From NCBI RefSeq assembly GCF_024971095.1, contig NZ_CP069717.1:1488001-1552000 (forward strand): a stretch of DNA of 64,000 nt. Direction: 5' to 3'. Source of the stretch: Microbacterium neungamense. Lineage in GTDB: Bacteria; Actinomycetota; Actinomycetes; Actinomycetales; Microbacteriaceae. The translations under genes and the position numbers were made by a program. Below, piece after piece: positions 19,408 through 29,927 of the stretch (its first letter is position 1; every line of letters begins with the position of its first letter). The notes under the pieces are model-generated. The model had not been told where the DNA came from, did not search any database, and saw nothing but the letters and a program-made list of their open reading frames with translations.

Positions 19408-21126
19408 TTACTCCTTCTCGTAGCCCACGTTCTCGACGGGCTGGACGCCGAACAGGTCGAGACCGACGTACGGCTCCGGCGTGAGGTTGGCCAGGCCCTC
19501 CTTGACGGTCCAGATCTCCGGGCCGTTGAACAGCGGCATGACGCCCCAGGTCTGAGCGTAGATCTCGGCCTCGAGCTCCATCGCGGCCTTGGTCTGCTCC
19601 TCCGGGTCGGTGATCGTCTCGATCTCCTCGTGGATCTTCTTGTCGATCTCCGGGGTGCCGGTGCCGGACAGGTTCAGGCTGCTGTCGGAGCAGTAGAGCT
19701 GGCAGAACCACGCGGCGCCGAACGGGTCGGAGGACGTGAAGTTCAGCAGGAAGATGTCCCAGTTCTTGGACGTGTAGTCGTCCGCGAAGTCCGCCGAGGG
19801 GCGGATCTGGACATCGACCTCGACGCCGATCTCCTTCAGCTGGGACTGGACGGCGAGGCCGCGCGCACGGGCGGTCTCGGTGTCGCTGTGGATCGGGAAC
19901 ACGATCGACAGGCGGACGCCGTCCTTCTCGCGGATGCCGTCCTCACCGGGCACCCAGCCGGCCTCGTCGAGCAGCTCCTTGGCGTGCTCCACGTCGCCGT
20001 CCTTGCGGCCGGCCTTCTCCAGCGAGTTGCTGTAGCCGGGCTGGAACGAGAACAGCGTGAGCGAGCCGGCCGGCTCCTCGGTGTAGTTCAGGCCGTCCCA
20101 GGTGATCTCCTTGAGCTGCTCGATGCTGATCGCGGAGAAGATCGCCTCGCGGACCTCGAGCTCGGCGAGGGCGGGCTTCTCGGAGTCGAGCTCGAGCAGC
20201 GCGTTCGCCGTGGCCTGGCCCCGGTAGGTCTTCACGCCCTCGAGGTCGGCGACCTGGGCGAGGTGGTCGGCGGTGCCGGTCTCGGCCATGTCGACCTCGT
20301 CGTTGCGCAGGGCGTTGACGGCCGCGTTCGGCTCCATCTGGATGAAGGTGACCTTGTCGAGCAGCGGCTCGTTGCCCCACCACTTCTCGTTCGGGACGAG
20401 GGTGACCACGCCGCCGGCCTTGTCGAAGTTCTCGATGGTGTACGGGCCGGCGCCCCACTCCGGGTGCCAGTCGCCGAGGAAGGCGGTGTTGAACAGCTCC
20501 GCCGAGTTCACCGCGGGGTGCAGCAGGCCGCCGGTGTAGACCATCTCCGGCCAGGCGAACTTGCCGTCGAAGGTGACGATGACGTCGCGGTCGGTCTCGC
20601 CCTTCTCGACGGACTTGATCTCCTTCCAGCCGTCGGTCGCGTTCGGCTGGTACTCCGAGTTGTCGCGCTGGGCGACCCAGGTCGTCTCGAACGACTTCCA
20701 GTCGATCGGGGTGCCGTCGTTCCAGACCGCCTTCTCGTTCACCTTGAAGCGGATGACGGTGTTGCCGCCCTCCTCGCCGATCTCGTACTCGTCGAGGTAG
20801 GCGTCGTTCTTGTAGACGGTGCCGTCCGGCTCCATCAGAAGGATCTGCGGGGTGTACCACGTCGCGATCTGGGTGACGCGGGCGTCGCCGTCGCTGTGGA
20901 AGTGGTTCAGCTGCTCCGCGATGTTCGACACCGGGATGCGCAGCTCACCGCCCTTCTGCAGGTTCTCGCGCGGCTGCGGGTTGTAGTCCGCCCCGGTGAC
21001 GGTCGTGGGCCCTTCGCCCTCGTTGCCGCCGCCGCCGCCGTTGTTCGCCGTCGAACAACCGCTCATGGCGAGGACGAGAGCGCCGCCGATCGCAGCGGCT
21101 CCCATCAGCTTCTTGTGCCGGTTCAT
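19408..21126 (-). CDS. ABC transporter substrate-binding lipoprotein, family 5 (oligopeptide type)
   Basis: 572 aa extracytoplasmic solute-binding protein. The signal peptide ends at the lipobox MSGC (C24), followed by a Gly/Glu linker. The family signature region (QIATWYTPQILLMEPDGTVYKN, FKVNEKAVWNDGTPIDWKSFE) and C-terminal lobe are intact. It is the last gene of the minus-strand transporter cluster, 224 bp after the ATPase gene and so possibly with its own promoter as well. Ligands of family 5 include peptides, nickel chelates and oligosaccharides; here most likely oligopeptides because of the matching permeases. Confidence 0.92.
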   Translation of the reverse strand: MNRHKKLMGAAAIGGALVLAMSGCSTANNGGGGGNEGEGPTTVTGADYNPQPRENLQKGGELRIPVSNIAEQLNHFHSDGDARVTQIATWYTPQILLMEPDGTVYKNDAYLDEYEIGEEGGNTVIRFKVNEKAVWNDGTPIDWKSFETTWVAQRDNSEYQPNATDGWKEIKSVEKGETDRDVIVTFDGKFAWPEMVYTGGLLHPAVNSAELFNTAFLGDWHPEWGAGPYTIENFDKAGGVVTLVPNEKWWGNEPLLDKVTFIQMEPNAAVNALRNDEVDMAETGTADHLAQVADLEGVKTYRGQATANALLELDSEKPALAELEVREAIFSAISIEQLKEITWDGLNYTEEPAGSLTLFSFQPGYSNSLEKAGRKDGDVEHAKELLDEAGWVPGEDGIREKDGVRLSIVFPIHSDTETARARGLAVQSQLKEIGVEVDVQIRPSADFADDYTSKNWDIFLLNFTSSDPFGAAWFCQLYCSDSSLNLSGTGTPEIDKKIHEEIETITDPEEQTKAAMELEAEIYAQTWGVMPLFNGPEIWTVKEGLANLTPEPYVGLDLFGVQPVENVGYEKE

Positions 21127-21272
21127 GGTTCTCCTTTGTGCCTTTCGGCCTTACTTGGGGATAGGGGCAGGATATGTCTCTGAGACTGCGGTTCAGGCGC
21201 GGGGGGACCGAATGTTATCGGACTGTGCACTAAGCGCCGGCGGACCGCAGGCACCCTCCGCCGGGCCGCAGA

Positions 21273-21312
21273 GGCAGGCTCCCGCCCGGCAGAGGGCAGG
21301 CTCCCGCCCGGC
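21273..21312. repeat. pair of 18-bp direct repeats
   Basis: GGCAGGCTCCCGCCCGGC at 21273-21290 and again at 21295-21312, just beside a terminator hairpin between two transporter genes. Confidence 0.75.
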
Positions 21313-21331
21313 CGCGGAAGGTGCGGCCGGG
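21307..21331 (-). terminator. hairpin after the dual ATPase gene
   Basis: Perfect 9-bp stem CCCGGCCGC/GCGGCCGGG with a 7-base loop, 20 bp past the ATPase stop. It would limit read-through into the binding-protein gene or tune its level. Confidence 0.65.
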
Positions 21332-21350
21332 CATCCGAGTTCTCCGCGCG

Positions 21351-23282
21351 TCAGCTGGCGACGGGCTCGGTCGCGCCGAAGCCCTCGACCGGCAGCACGA
21401 TGCGCTGGCGCGTGCGCTCGATGTCGGGGTCGGGGATCGGGATCGCCGACAGCAGCGCCTTCGTGTACGGATGCTGCGGGCTGTCGAACACGTCGTCGAC
21501 GTCGCCGTGCTCCACGAACTCGCCCTTGTACATCACGGCCACGCGGTCGGCGATGTGCCGCACCACGGCGAGGTCGTGCGCGACGAACAGGTAGGACAGC
21601 CCCAGGCGCGCCTTCAGCTCGTCGAGCAGGTTGATCACGCCGGCCTGGATCGACACGTCCAGGGCGGAGACCGGCTCGTCGAGGACGACGATCTTCGGGT
21701 TCGTCGAGATGGCGCGGGCGATGCCGATGCGCTGACGCTGGCCGCCGGAGAACGCCTGCGGGAAGCGGTCGCTGTGCGCCGGGTCGAGACCGACCAGGCC
21801 CATCAGCTCGTCGACGCGGTGGGCCACCTCGTCCTTGTCCATGCCGATGGCGAACATCGGCTCGGCGATGATGTCCCAGACGGTCATGCGCGGGTCCAGG
21901 GCGCCCATCGGGTCCTGGAACACGATCTGCAGGTCGCGGCGGACGCGTCGCTCCTCGGCGCGGCCGCGGATGTCGGCGACGCTGGTGCCGGCGATGCGGA
22001 TGTCGCCGTTCTCCTGCGGCACGAGGTCCATGATCTGCAGCAGCGTCGTGGTCTTGCCGCTGCCGGACTCGCCGACGATCGCGAGCGTCTCGCCCTCGCG
22101 GACGTCGAAGCTGATGCCCTTGACCGCCTGCACCTCGCCGACCTTGCGCTTGAAGAACGCGCCCTTCATCAGCGGGAACGTCTTGGTGAGGTTGGTCGCC
22201 TCGAGGGTGATCGGGCGCTCCTCACGCGGCACGCGCGCCAGGTCGCTCTCCGGGATGGCCGGCACGGGGTAGACCGGGAGTCCGCCGATGCGGCCCTCGT
22301 CGTCGATCTCGTGGGCGCGGATGCAGGCCGCGGTGTGCTCCTCGTGGCCGCCGGTGGCGACCGGGAGGAGGTCGGGCTCGCGCTGCACGCAGGCCTCGAT
22401 CGCGATCGGGCAGCGCGCGGCGAACGGGCATGCGTCCGGCAGGTCGATGAGCAGCGGCGGGTTGCCCTTGATCGGGATCAGCGGCACCTTCTCGGACTTG
22501 TCCACGCGCGGGATCGCGCCCAGCAGGCCGATCGAGTACGGCATCCGGGTGCGGTAGAAGAGCTCGCGCACGGGGGCGTGCTCGACGGGCTTGCCGGCGT
22601 ACATCACCATCACGTCGTCGGCGGTCTTGGCGACCACGCCCATGTCGTGCGTGATCATGATCATCGCCGCGCCGGTCTCCTGCTGCGCCTTCTCCATCAG
22701 GTCGAGGATCTGCGCCTGGATGGTGACGTCGAGCGCGGTGGTGGGCTCGTCGGCGATGATCAGCTTCGGGTCGTTCGCCATCGCGATGGCGATCACGACG
22801 CGCTGCCGCATGCCGCCGGAGAACTCGTGCGGGAACGACTTCATGCGCCGCTCCGGGTCGGGGATGCCGACGAGCGTGAGCAGCTCGACCGCCCGGTTCC
22901 AGGCGTCCTTCGCCGACAGCCGCCGGTGCACGGTGAGCGCCTCGATGAGCTGGTCGCCGATCGTGTACACCGGGGTGAGCGAGGTGAGCGGGTCCTGGAA
23001 GACCATGGCCATGCCGTTGCCGCGGATCATGGACATCTGCTTGTCGGTCTTGCCGAGCAGCTCCTGGCCGTCGAAGACGATCGAGCCGGACACGCGGGCG
23101 TTGTCGTCGAGCAGGCCCATGATCGCGAGCGAGGTGACCGACTTCCCGGAGCCGGACTCGCCGACGATGCTGAGCGTCTTGCCGGCCTCCAGGTCGAAGG
23201 AGACGCCGCGGACGGCGTCGACGCGCCCCGCCTCGGAGGGGAAGCTGACCTTCAGGTCACGGACGGAGAGAACAGTGCTCAT
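21351..23282 (-). CDS. oligopeptide ABC transporter, fused ATP-binding subunits (DppD+DppF type)
   Basis: 643 aa with two complete ATPase domains. Domain 1: Walker A GESGSGKSVTS, signature FSGGMRQRV, Walker B LIIADEPTTALD. An oligopeptide-transporter cysteine cluster follows (CPFAARCPIAIEACVQREPD). Domain 2: GESGSGKTTTL, FSGGQRQRI, IVVLDEPVSALD. Most bacteria encode the two ATPases separately; fusion is common in actinobacteria. The start overlaps the upstream permease stop by 4 bp (ATGA). It energises the two adjacent permeases. Confidence 0.95.
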   Translation of the reverse strand: MSTVLSVRDLKVSFPSEAGRVDAVRGVSFDLEAGKTLSIVGESGSGKSVTSLAIMGLLDDNARVSGSIVFDGQELLGKTDKQMSMIRGNGMAMVFQDPLTSLTPVYTIGDQLIEALTVHRRLSAKDAWNRAVELLTLVGIPDPERRMKSFPHEFSGGMRQRVVIAIAMANDPKLIIADEPTTALDVTIQAQILDLMEKAQQETGAAMIMITHDMGVVAKTADDVMVMYAGKPVEHAPVRELFYRTRMPYSIGLLGAIPRVDKSEKVPLIPIKGNPPLLIDLPDACPFAARCPIAIEACVQREPDLLPVATGGHEEHTAACIRAHEIDDEGRIGGLPVYPVPAIPESDLARVPREERPITLEATNLTKTFPLMKGAFFKRKVGEVQAVKGISFDVREGETLAIVGESGSGKTTTLLQIMDLVPQENGDIRIAGTSVADIRGRAEERRVRRDLQIVFQDPMGALDPRMTVWDIIAEPMFAIGMDKDEVAHRVDELMGLVGLDPAHSDRFPQAFSGGQRQRIGIARAISTNPKIVVLDEPVSALDVSIQAGVINLLDELKARLGLSYLFVAHDLAVVRHIADRVAVMYKGEFVEHGDVDDVFDSPQHPYTKALLSAIPIPDPDIERTRQRIVLPVEGFGATEPVAS

Positions 23283-24214
23283 GCGCGGCCTCCTGCCGCC
23301 GAGGTGGGATCGAGGGCGTCGCGCAGGCCGTCGGCGATGAGCGACATCGAGACGGTCAGCAGGGTCAGCGCGGCGGCCGGGAAGTAGAACAGCCAGGGGG
23401 CGCTGGTGATGGTGCCGGCGCCGTACCCGATCAGGGCGCCGAGCGACACGTCCGGCAGCTTCACGCCGAAGCCGAGGAAGGACAGCGCCGTCTCCGCCAT
23501 CACGGCGTTGACGATGCCGAGCGTGAAGTTGATCACCAGCAGCGAGCCGATGTTCGGCAGCATGTGCCGGAGCACGACCCGGAACCCGGAGATGCCGGCG
23601 TAGCGGGCGGCGTGGATGTACTCGCGCTCGCGCAGGGAGAGCGACAGCGTCCAGATGATGCGCGCCGGCATGAACCAGCCGACCACGAACACCAGCACCA
23701 GTGAGATCACCAGCCAGTTCCCGCCGGCGTCGTTGGAGATCATCGACAGGATCAGGAAGTTCGGGATCACCATCATGAAGTGGATCAGGAACAGCATGAT
23801 CCGCTCATACGGGCCCCCGAAGTAGGCGGCCGTGGCGCCGACGATCGCGGAGACGACGGTCGTGCCGACCGCGACGACCACGGCGATCATGAGCGACCGC
23901 TGCAGGCCGACCGCCACCTGGGCGAAGTTGTCGTTGCCGGAGCCGTTCGTGCCGAACCAGTGGTCGCCGTTGGGCGCGTCGCGCAGGGACAGGAAGTCCA
24001 GCTCGGTGTGGCTGTACGGCGCCACCAGCGGGCCGATGATCGCGAACAGCACGAGCAGCAGGAACACGATCACGCCGGCCACGGCCGGACGGTTGCGCAG
24101 GAAGCGGCGGGTGTACAGCCGCCACTTGGAGGTGCGCTTGCGGGGCAGGCGCTGGGCGGTGGTGTCCGGGCCGACCGGCGGCTGGACGACGGGGTCGATC
24201 ATTTCCGTGGACAT
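23279..24214 (-). CDS. oligopeptide ABC transporter permease (DppC type)
   Basis: 311 aa inner-membrane permease. The N-terminal cytosolic tail (RKRTSKWRLYTRRFLRNRPA) is followed by the OppC-type N-terminal helix (VIVFLLLVLFAIIGPLVAPY) and five more helices; the EAA loop is in REREYIHAARYAGISGFRVV. It pairs with the DppB-type permease encoded one base upstream. Confidence 0.94.
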   Translation of the reverse strand: MSTEMIDPVVQPPVGPDTTAQRLPRKRTSKWRLYTRRFLRNRPAVAGVIVFLLLVLFAIIGPLVAPYSHTELDFLSLRDAPNGDHWFGTNGSGNDNFAQVAVGLQRSLMIAVVVAVGTTVVSAIVGATAAYFGGPYERIMLFLIHFMMVIPNFLILSMISNDAGGNWLVISLVLVFVVGWFMPARIIWTLSLSLREREYIHAARYAGISGFRVVLRHMLPNIGSLLVINFTLGIVNAVMAETALSFLGFGVKLPDVSLGALIGYGAGTITSAPWLFYFPAAALTLLTVSMSLIADGLRDALDPTSAAGGRA

Positions 24215-24215
24215 G

Positions 24216-25199
24216 TCAGCTCACCCGCACTCTCGGGTCGAGGGCGACGACGGCGATGTCGGCCAGGATCGCGCCGATCGCGGTCATCAGCGCGCCGAAC
24301 GCGGCGATCGCCACGGTGCCGTGGATGTCGTTGGTCGCGAGGGTCTGCAAGAAGTACCGTCCCATGCCGTTCCAGTTGAAGATCGTCTCGGTCAGCACGG
24401 CGCCGGTGAACACGCCGGGGATGGTGAAGGCGACCTGGGTCGTGACCGGGATGAGGGAGGTGCGCAGCGCGTGCTTGCGCACCGCCTGCGCCTTGGTCAG
24501 GCCCTTCGCACGCGCGGTGCGCACGTAGTCGGCCTTGATGTTGTCGAGGAGGAGGGAGCGCTGCAGGAAGTGGTAGCCGGCGTAGCCGGTGAGCACGAGG
24601 GCCAGCGTCGGCAGGAACAGGTGCTGGAGCGTGTCGATGAGCACCGGGAAGAATCCGGTCACCCCCTGGCTCGCCGAGCCGGTGACGTAGAAGACGCGGG
24701 TGCCGACCCAGTTGTTGAACCCGATGGCGAGGATCACCAGTCCGAGGCCGGCGACGACGACCGGGATGTTCATCGTGATGATGGAGGTCGCCTGCCCGAT
24801 GCGGTCGGGGAGCTTGTACTGGCGGGATGCGGTGTACACGCCGAGCGCGATGCCGATGACGGTCGTGAGGATGGTGGCGCCGAGGACCAGTTCCGCGCTG
24901 ACCCAGATCCGATAGGCCACCTGCTCGTTCACGGACTCGCCGGTGGGGCCGAGGCCCCAGTTCCAGTGCAGGACGATGTTGGTCAGCCAGGTCCACCACC
25001 GCTCCATGAGCGGGACGGACTCGCTGAGGTTGCGAGGACGCAGCAGGTCGTCGATCTGCTCGGGTGAGAGCGGGGGCCTGCGGCCGACGTAGTTGTTCTC
25101 GGGATCGAGATACAGCCAGGCGAGGAAGTACGTGATGTTCGTCGCGGCGACGATCATCAGCACCCACCCGATGAGGCGGCGCACGAGATACTTGATCAA
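24216..25199 (-). CDS. oligopeptide ABC transporter permease (DppB type)
   Basis: 327 aa permease, first gene of the transporter cluster. The N-terminal helix is IKYLVRRLIGWVLMIVAATN, a long periplasmic loop follows (PENNYVGRRPPLSPEQID), then five more helices and the EAA motif (DYVRTARAKGLTKAQAVRKH). No ATG or nearby GTG fits; TTG 25199 gives the usual family N-terminus, with AGAGAAAG about 10 bases upstream. The start is therefore moderately certain. A longer frame to 25268 lacks family-like sequence. Confidence 0.9.
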   Translation of the reverse strand: MIKYLVRRLIGWVLMIVAATNITYFLAWLYLDPENNYVGRRPPLSPEQIDDLLRPRNLSESVPLMERWWTWLTNIVLHWNWGLGPTGESVNEQVAYRIWVSAELVLGATILTTVIGIALGVYTASRQYKLPDRIGQATSIITMNIPVVVAGLGLVILAIGFNNWVGTRVFYVTGSASQGVTGFFPVLIDTLQHLFLPTLALVLTGYAGYHFLQRSLLLDNIKADYVRTARAKGLTKAQAVRKHALRTSLIPVTTQVAFTIPGVFTGAVLTETIFNWNGMGRYFLQTLATNDIHGTVAIAAFGALMTAIGAILADIAVVALDPRVRVS

Positions 25200-25393
25200 G
25201 GTGTTGATTCTTTCTCTTTTACAGCCGTGCGCGGGATCTGCCGACGCAACGCTGGGTCGGGAAGACATTCAACATCATCCGAACCGATCCTGCGACACGG
25301 CACCCCGTACGGGCTGTTACGGAGTTGTGCTCAGGCTGGGACTGAGTGTCAGAGCCCCAGGCAACCTCGCGAGACTATCACCACTGCACCGAA

Positions 25394-25422
25394 TCGGCAT
25401 CAGCGCGCCGGGCCCGTAGAAT
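25394..25422 (+). promoter_or_regulatory. lepA promoter
   Basis: TCGGCA (25394-25399), 17 bases, TAGAAT (25417-25422). A conventional sigma-70-type promoter about 30 bases before the lepA ATG, unlike the leaderless ones. The rest of 25200-25393, between dppB and lepA, holds no gene I can support. Confidence 0.6.
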
Positions 25423-25453
25423 CGACGGAGCCCGTCCACCGATTCAGGGAACC

Positions 25454-27322
<1,869 letters not shown>

Positions 27323-27356
27323 CGCCGGAACCGGAGCCGGCGTCCGGGATCCTTCC

Positions 27357-27362
27357 TAGGCT
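27357..27362 (+). promoter_or_regulatory. -10 box of leaderless hydrolase mRNA
   Basis: TAGGCT, 6 bases (GGCGGT), then the GTG at 27369. Confidence 0.6.
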
Positions 27363-27368
27363 GGCGGT

Positions 27369-28097
27369 GTGACTCCTCACGTCGTCCTCGTGCACGGCAT
27401 CCGCACGTCCGCCACGATGTGGCGCTCGCAGCTGGCCTTCCTCGAGGATGCCGGTGTGCCCGCCACCGCGGTCGACCTGCCCGGGCACGGCACGCGGATG
27501 GACGAGGACTTCACCATCCACGAGGCGCTGCACACCATCGACGTCGCCGTGCGCGACGCATCCTCGGCGGGGCCGGTGCTGCTCGTCGGGCACTCCATGG
27601 GCGGGCTGCTCTCGCTGGCGTACGCGGGGTCGGAGGAGCCGCCGCCGCTCGCCGGGCTCGTCGCGGCGTCGTGCACCGCGCTCCCCCGCGGCGCCGCCCT
27701 GCGCACCTACCGTGTGCTCGCGCGCGCCATCGATCGGATGCCGGGGCGCGGCATGTGGCTGACCGAGCGGGTGCTGCGCGCGACGATCCCGGAGGACACG
27801 CGCGCGGACTTCGGGGCCGGCGGGTATGCGCTGGATGCCCAGGACATCGCGCTCGGCAGCCTCTCGGCGCTGGATCTGGCGACCGCGGTGTCGCGGATCA
27901 CGGTGCCGCTGTGGTTCGTGAACGGGCAATACGATCAGCTGCGCGTGCACGAGGCGCTGTTCCGGCGCCTCGCGCCGCACGCGGAGCTGATCGTGGTGCC
28001 GCGCAGCACGCACCTGGTCACCGCGATGCGACCGCAGGTGTTCAACGCCGTGCTGCGCCTGGCGATCGCGACGGTGGAGGTCGCGGCCGCGACGTGA
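27369..28097 (+). CDS. alpha/beta fold hydrolase
   Basis: 242 aa. VLVHGIRTSATMWRSQL forms the oxyanion region, the nucleophile elbow is LVGHSMGGLLSL (Ser in GHSMG), the acid lies in NGQYDQLRVHE and the His in STHLVTAM. No signal peptide, so cytosolic. This is a complete serine hydrolase, but the substrate cannot be told; relatives are esterases, lipases or haloperoxidase-like proteins. Start GTG 27369 is fixed by the -10 box 6 bases upstream. Confidence 0.88.
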   Translation: MTPHVVLVHGIRTSATMWRSQLAFLEDAGVPATAVDLPGHGTRMDEDFTIHEALHTIDVAVRDASSAGPVLLVGHSMGGLLSLAYAGSEEPPPLAGLVAASCTALPRGAALRTYRVLARAIDRMPGRGMWLTERVLRATIPEDTRADFGAGGYALDAQDIALGSLSALDLATAVSRITVPLWFVNGQYDQLRVHEALFRRLAPHAELIVVPRSTHLVTAMRPQVFNAVLRLAIATVEVAAAT

Positions 28098-28114
28098 TCC
28101 TTCCGCGGACCTGG

Positions 28115-28120
28115 TAGACT
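28115..28120 (+). promoter_or_regulatory. -10 box of rpsT
   Basis: TAGACT about 100 bases before the rpsT start, implying a real 5' leader. S20 synthesis is often controlled in its leader; I see no defined structure. Confidence 0.45.
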
Positions 28121-28223
28121 CGACTCTTGGCTTGCGTGTGGGTTCTACCCTCACGACCGCCGTTCGGCGCCCCTCTCCCGCCTGCGGCATTCCGAACACC
28201 AACAAGACAGAAAGCGTCCGCAC

Positions 28224-28484
28224 GTGGCAAACATCAAGTCGCAGATCAAGCGCAACAAGACGAACCTGAAGGCTCAGGAGCGCAACAAGGCCGTCAAGAG
28301 CGAGCTGAAGACCTGGGTCCGCAAGACCCGCGAGGCCGTCGCCGCCGGTGACAAGGAGGCCGCTGAGGCCGCCCTGGCCAAGGCATCCGTCAAGCTCGAC
28401 AAGGCCGTCAGCAAGGGTGTCGTGCACAAGAACCAGGCGAAGAACCGCAAGTCGGCCATCGCCAAGCAGGTCGCCGCGCTCTGA
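28224..28484 (+). CDS. rpsT: 30S ribosomal protein S20
   Basis: 86 aa, highly basic and helical: [20 protein letters not shown] at the start, [20 protein letters not shown] at the end. It binds 16S rRNA early in 30S assembly. GTG start at 28224. Monocistronic, followed by a strong terminator; convergent with holA across a repeat cluster. Confidence 0.98.
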   Translation: MANIKSQIKRNKTNLKAQERNKAVKSELKTWVRKTREAVAAGDKEAAEAALAKASVKLDKAVSKGVVHKNQAKNRKSAIAKQVAAL

Positions 28485-28500
28485 ACCCGCACGTTTCGCT

Positions 28501-28530
28501 GAAGGCCCGTCCCGCCAGGGGCGGGCCTTC
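28501..28530 (+). terminator. rpsT terminator
   Basis: 13-bp stem GAAGGCCCGTCCC/GGGGCGGGCCTTC (one G-T wobble) with loop GCCA, followed by TCCGTT. 16 bp past the rpsT stop. Confidence 0.85.
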
Positions 28531-28553
28531 TCCGTTCCCCGCCCGACTCGTAC

Positions 28554-28727
28554 CCGGTCGTTGAGCGAGGGCCCCGCAGGCGCCCGAGACGAAACGCCCC
28601 ACCCGGTCCTCCCCCACCCGGTCGTTGAGCGAGGGCGCCACAGGCGCCCGAGACGAAACGCCCCACTCCGTCGTCCCCCAACCGGTCGTTGAGCGAGCGA
28701 GCCGCAGGCGAGCGAGACGAAACGCCT
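28554..28727. repeat. three tandem copies of dispersed repeat family 2 (64-bp period)
   Basis: Copies begin at 28554, 28618 and 28682. Each runs from CCGGTCGTTGAGCGAG through a variable GC palindrome to GAGACGAAACGC (about 46 bp), with about 18 bp between. The last copy reaches the holA stop codon. Confidence 0.88.
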
Positions 28728-29785
28728 CAGCCCTCAGACCCGAACGGCTGCCGGGTCGCGATAACGGTGACCATCCGCTCGAGCGCGAAGATCGGGTCGC
28801 GGGCGGCGCCCTTCACCTCGGCATCCGCCCTCGCCGTGGCCTGGATCGCCATGCCGAGAGACCGCTCGTTCCAGCCCATCAGGTCGCGGCGGGCGCGGTC
28901 GACCTGCCAGTCCTTCATGCCGAGCCTCTGGGCGAGCTGACGGCTCGGTTCGCGATTGCCGGCCACACGCGCCATGGTGCGCAGCTTCATGGCGAAGGCG
29001 GCGACCATCGGCACCGGATCCGCACCCGAAGCGAGGGCGTGCCGGAGAGCCATCAAGGCCTCCCCGTAGCGGCCGGCGATCGCGGTGTCGGCGACCACGA
29101 AGGCCGAGACCTCGACTCGTCCGCCGTAGTACTTGGTGACGACGTCCTCGGTGATGTCGCCCTCGACATCGCCGATGAGCTGCTGGCAGGCGGCGGCGAG
29201 CTCGGTGATGTCCTCGCCGAAGGCCGATACCAACGCCCGCAGAGCGGCCGGGGCGATGCGCTTGCCGGCGGCCTTGAACTCCCCCGCCGCGAAGTCGACG
29301 CGATCGCCGTCGCGCTTGATCGCCGGGCAGGCGATCTCGATGCCGCCTCCAGTGCCGGCTCGGACGGCGTCGAGAAGCTTCTTGCCCCGGACGCTGGCGC
29401 CGGTGTGACGCAGGATGACCGTCGCGCCCTCCTGCGGATGCTCCAGGTACGCCACGGCTTCCTGGATGAACGCGTCCGTGCACTTCTCGACCCCCGCGAC
29501 GCGCACGAGACGCGGCTCACCGAACAGGGACGGCGAGGTGAGCGCCAGCAGCGTGCCCGGCGCGTAGTCGTCGGCACGGACGTCGCTCACTTCCAGCGCC
29601 GGATCCTCCGCGCGCAGGTAGTCACGGATGCCCGCGATCGCCCGTTCCGCGCAGATCTCCTCGGGGCCGGAGACGAGCACGATCGGCGCCGGACGCGGCT
29701 CGCGCCAGGACACCTGCGGGATGGACGCCTTCGCTGCGCTCCCGCGCGCGCCGGAGCCTCGGGCGGACGTGCGGGCTGCGGGCAT
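28727..29785 (-). CDS. holA: DNA polymerase III subunit delta
   Basis: 352 aa clamp-loader subunit that opens the beta clamp. The N-terminal AAA-like domain starts RPAPIVLVSGPEEICAERAI and contains LTSPSLFGEPRLVRVAGVEK (clamp interaction region); helical domains follow to KDWQVDRARRDLMGW. Delta lacks ATPase motifs, as seen here. A leaderless promoter (TAGGCT) precedes the ATG. The stop abuts the third copy of the repeat cluster. Confidence 0.92.
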   Translation of the reverse strand: MPAARTSARGSGARGSAAKASIPQVSWREPRPAPIVLVSGPEEICAERAIAGIRDYLRAEDPALEVSDVRADDYAPGTLLALTSPSLFGEPRLVRVAGVEKCTDAFIQEAVAYLEHPQEGATVILRHTGASVRGKKLLDAVRAGTGGGIEIACPAIKRDGDRVDFAAGEFKAAGKRIAPAALRALVSAFGEDITELAAACQQLIGDVEGDITEDVVTKYYGGRVEVSAFVVADTAIAGRYGEALMALRHALASGADPVPMVAAFAMKLRTMARVAGNREPSRQLAQRLGMKDWQVDRARRDLMGWNERSLGMAIQATARADAEVKGAARDPIFALERMVTVIATRQPFGSEG

Positions 29786-29791
29786 GATCCC

Positions 29792-29797
29792 AGCCTA
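29792..29797 (-). promoter_or_regulatory. -10 box of leaderless holA mRNA
   Basis: TAGGCT on the minus strand, 6 bases (GGGATC), then the ATG at 29785. Confidence 0.6.
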
Positions 29798-29857
29798 CCG
29801 GCCGGGTATGACACCGCGATGGTCGCGGATCGGGGAGGGCGTTCCGCGGTCGTCGGT

Positions 29858-29922
29858 GCGTTTCGTCTCGGGCGCGCTTCGCGCGTCCTCGCTCAACGAT
29901 CGGGCGGGGCTCAACGACCGGG
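29858..29922. repeat. dispersed repeat family 2, inverted copy plus fragment
   Basis: GCGTTTCGTCTCGGGCGCGC to CTCAACGATCGGG is a full copy in the opposite orientation (29858-29904), with an inner GCGCGCTTCGCGCG palindrome. A 3' fragment CTCAACGACCGGG follows at 29910-29922, next to the HAD gene stop. Confidence 0.85.
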
Positions 29923-29927
29923 AGTGA

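Noticed and set aside
18550..21183. 877-codon open frame on the plus strand
   Set aside because: Antisense of DUF1990 and the binding-protein gene; composition typical of a GC shadow.
28554..28727. CRISPR array (three repeats with 64-bp period)
   Set aside because: The variable part lies inside the palindromic core, gaps are similar to each other, only three copies exist and no cas genes are present; dispersed copies occur elsewhere.
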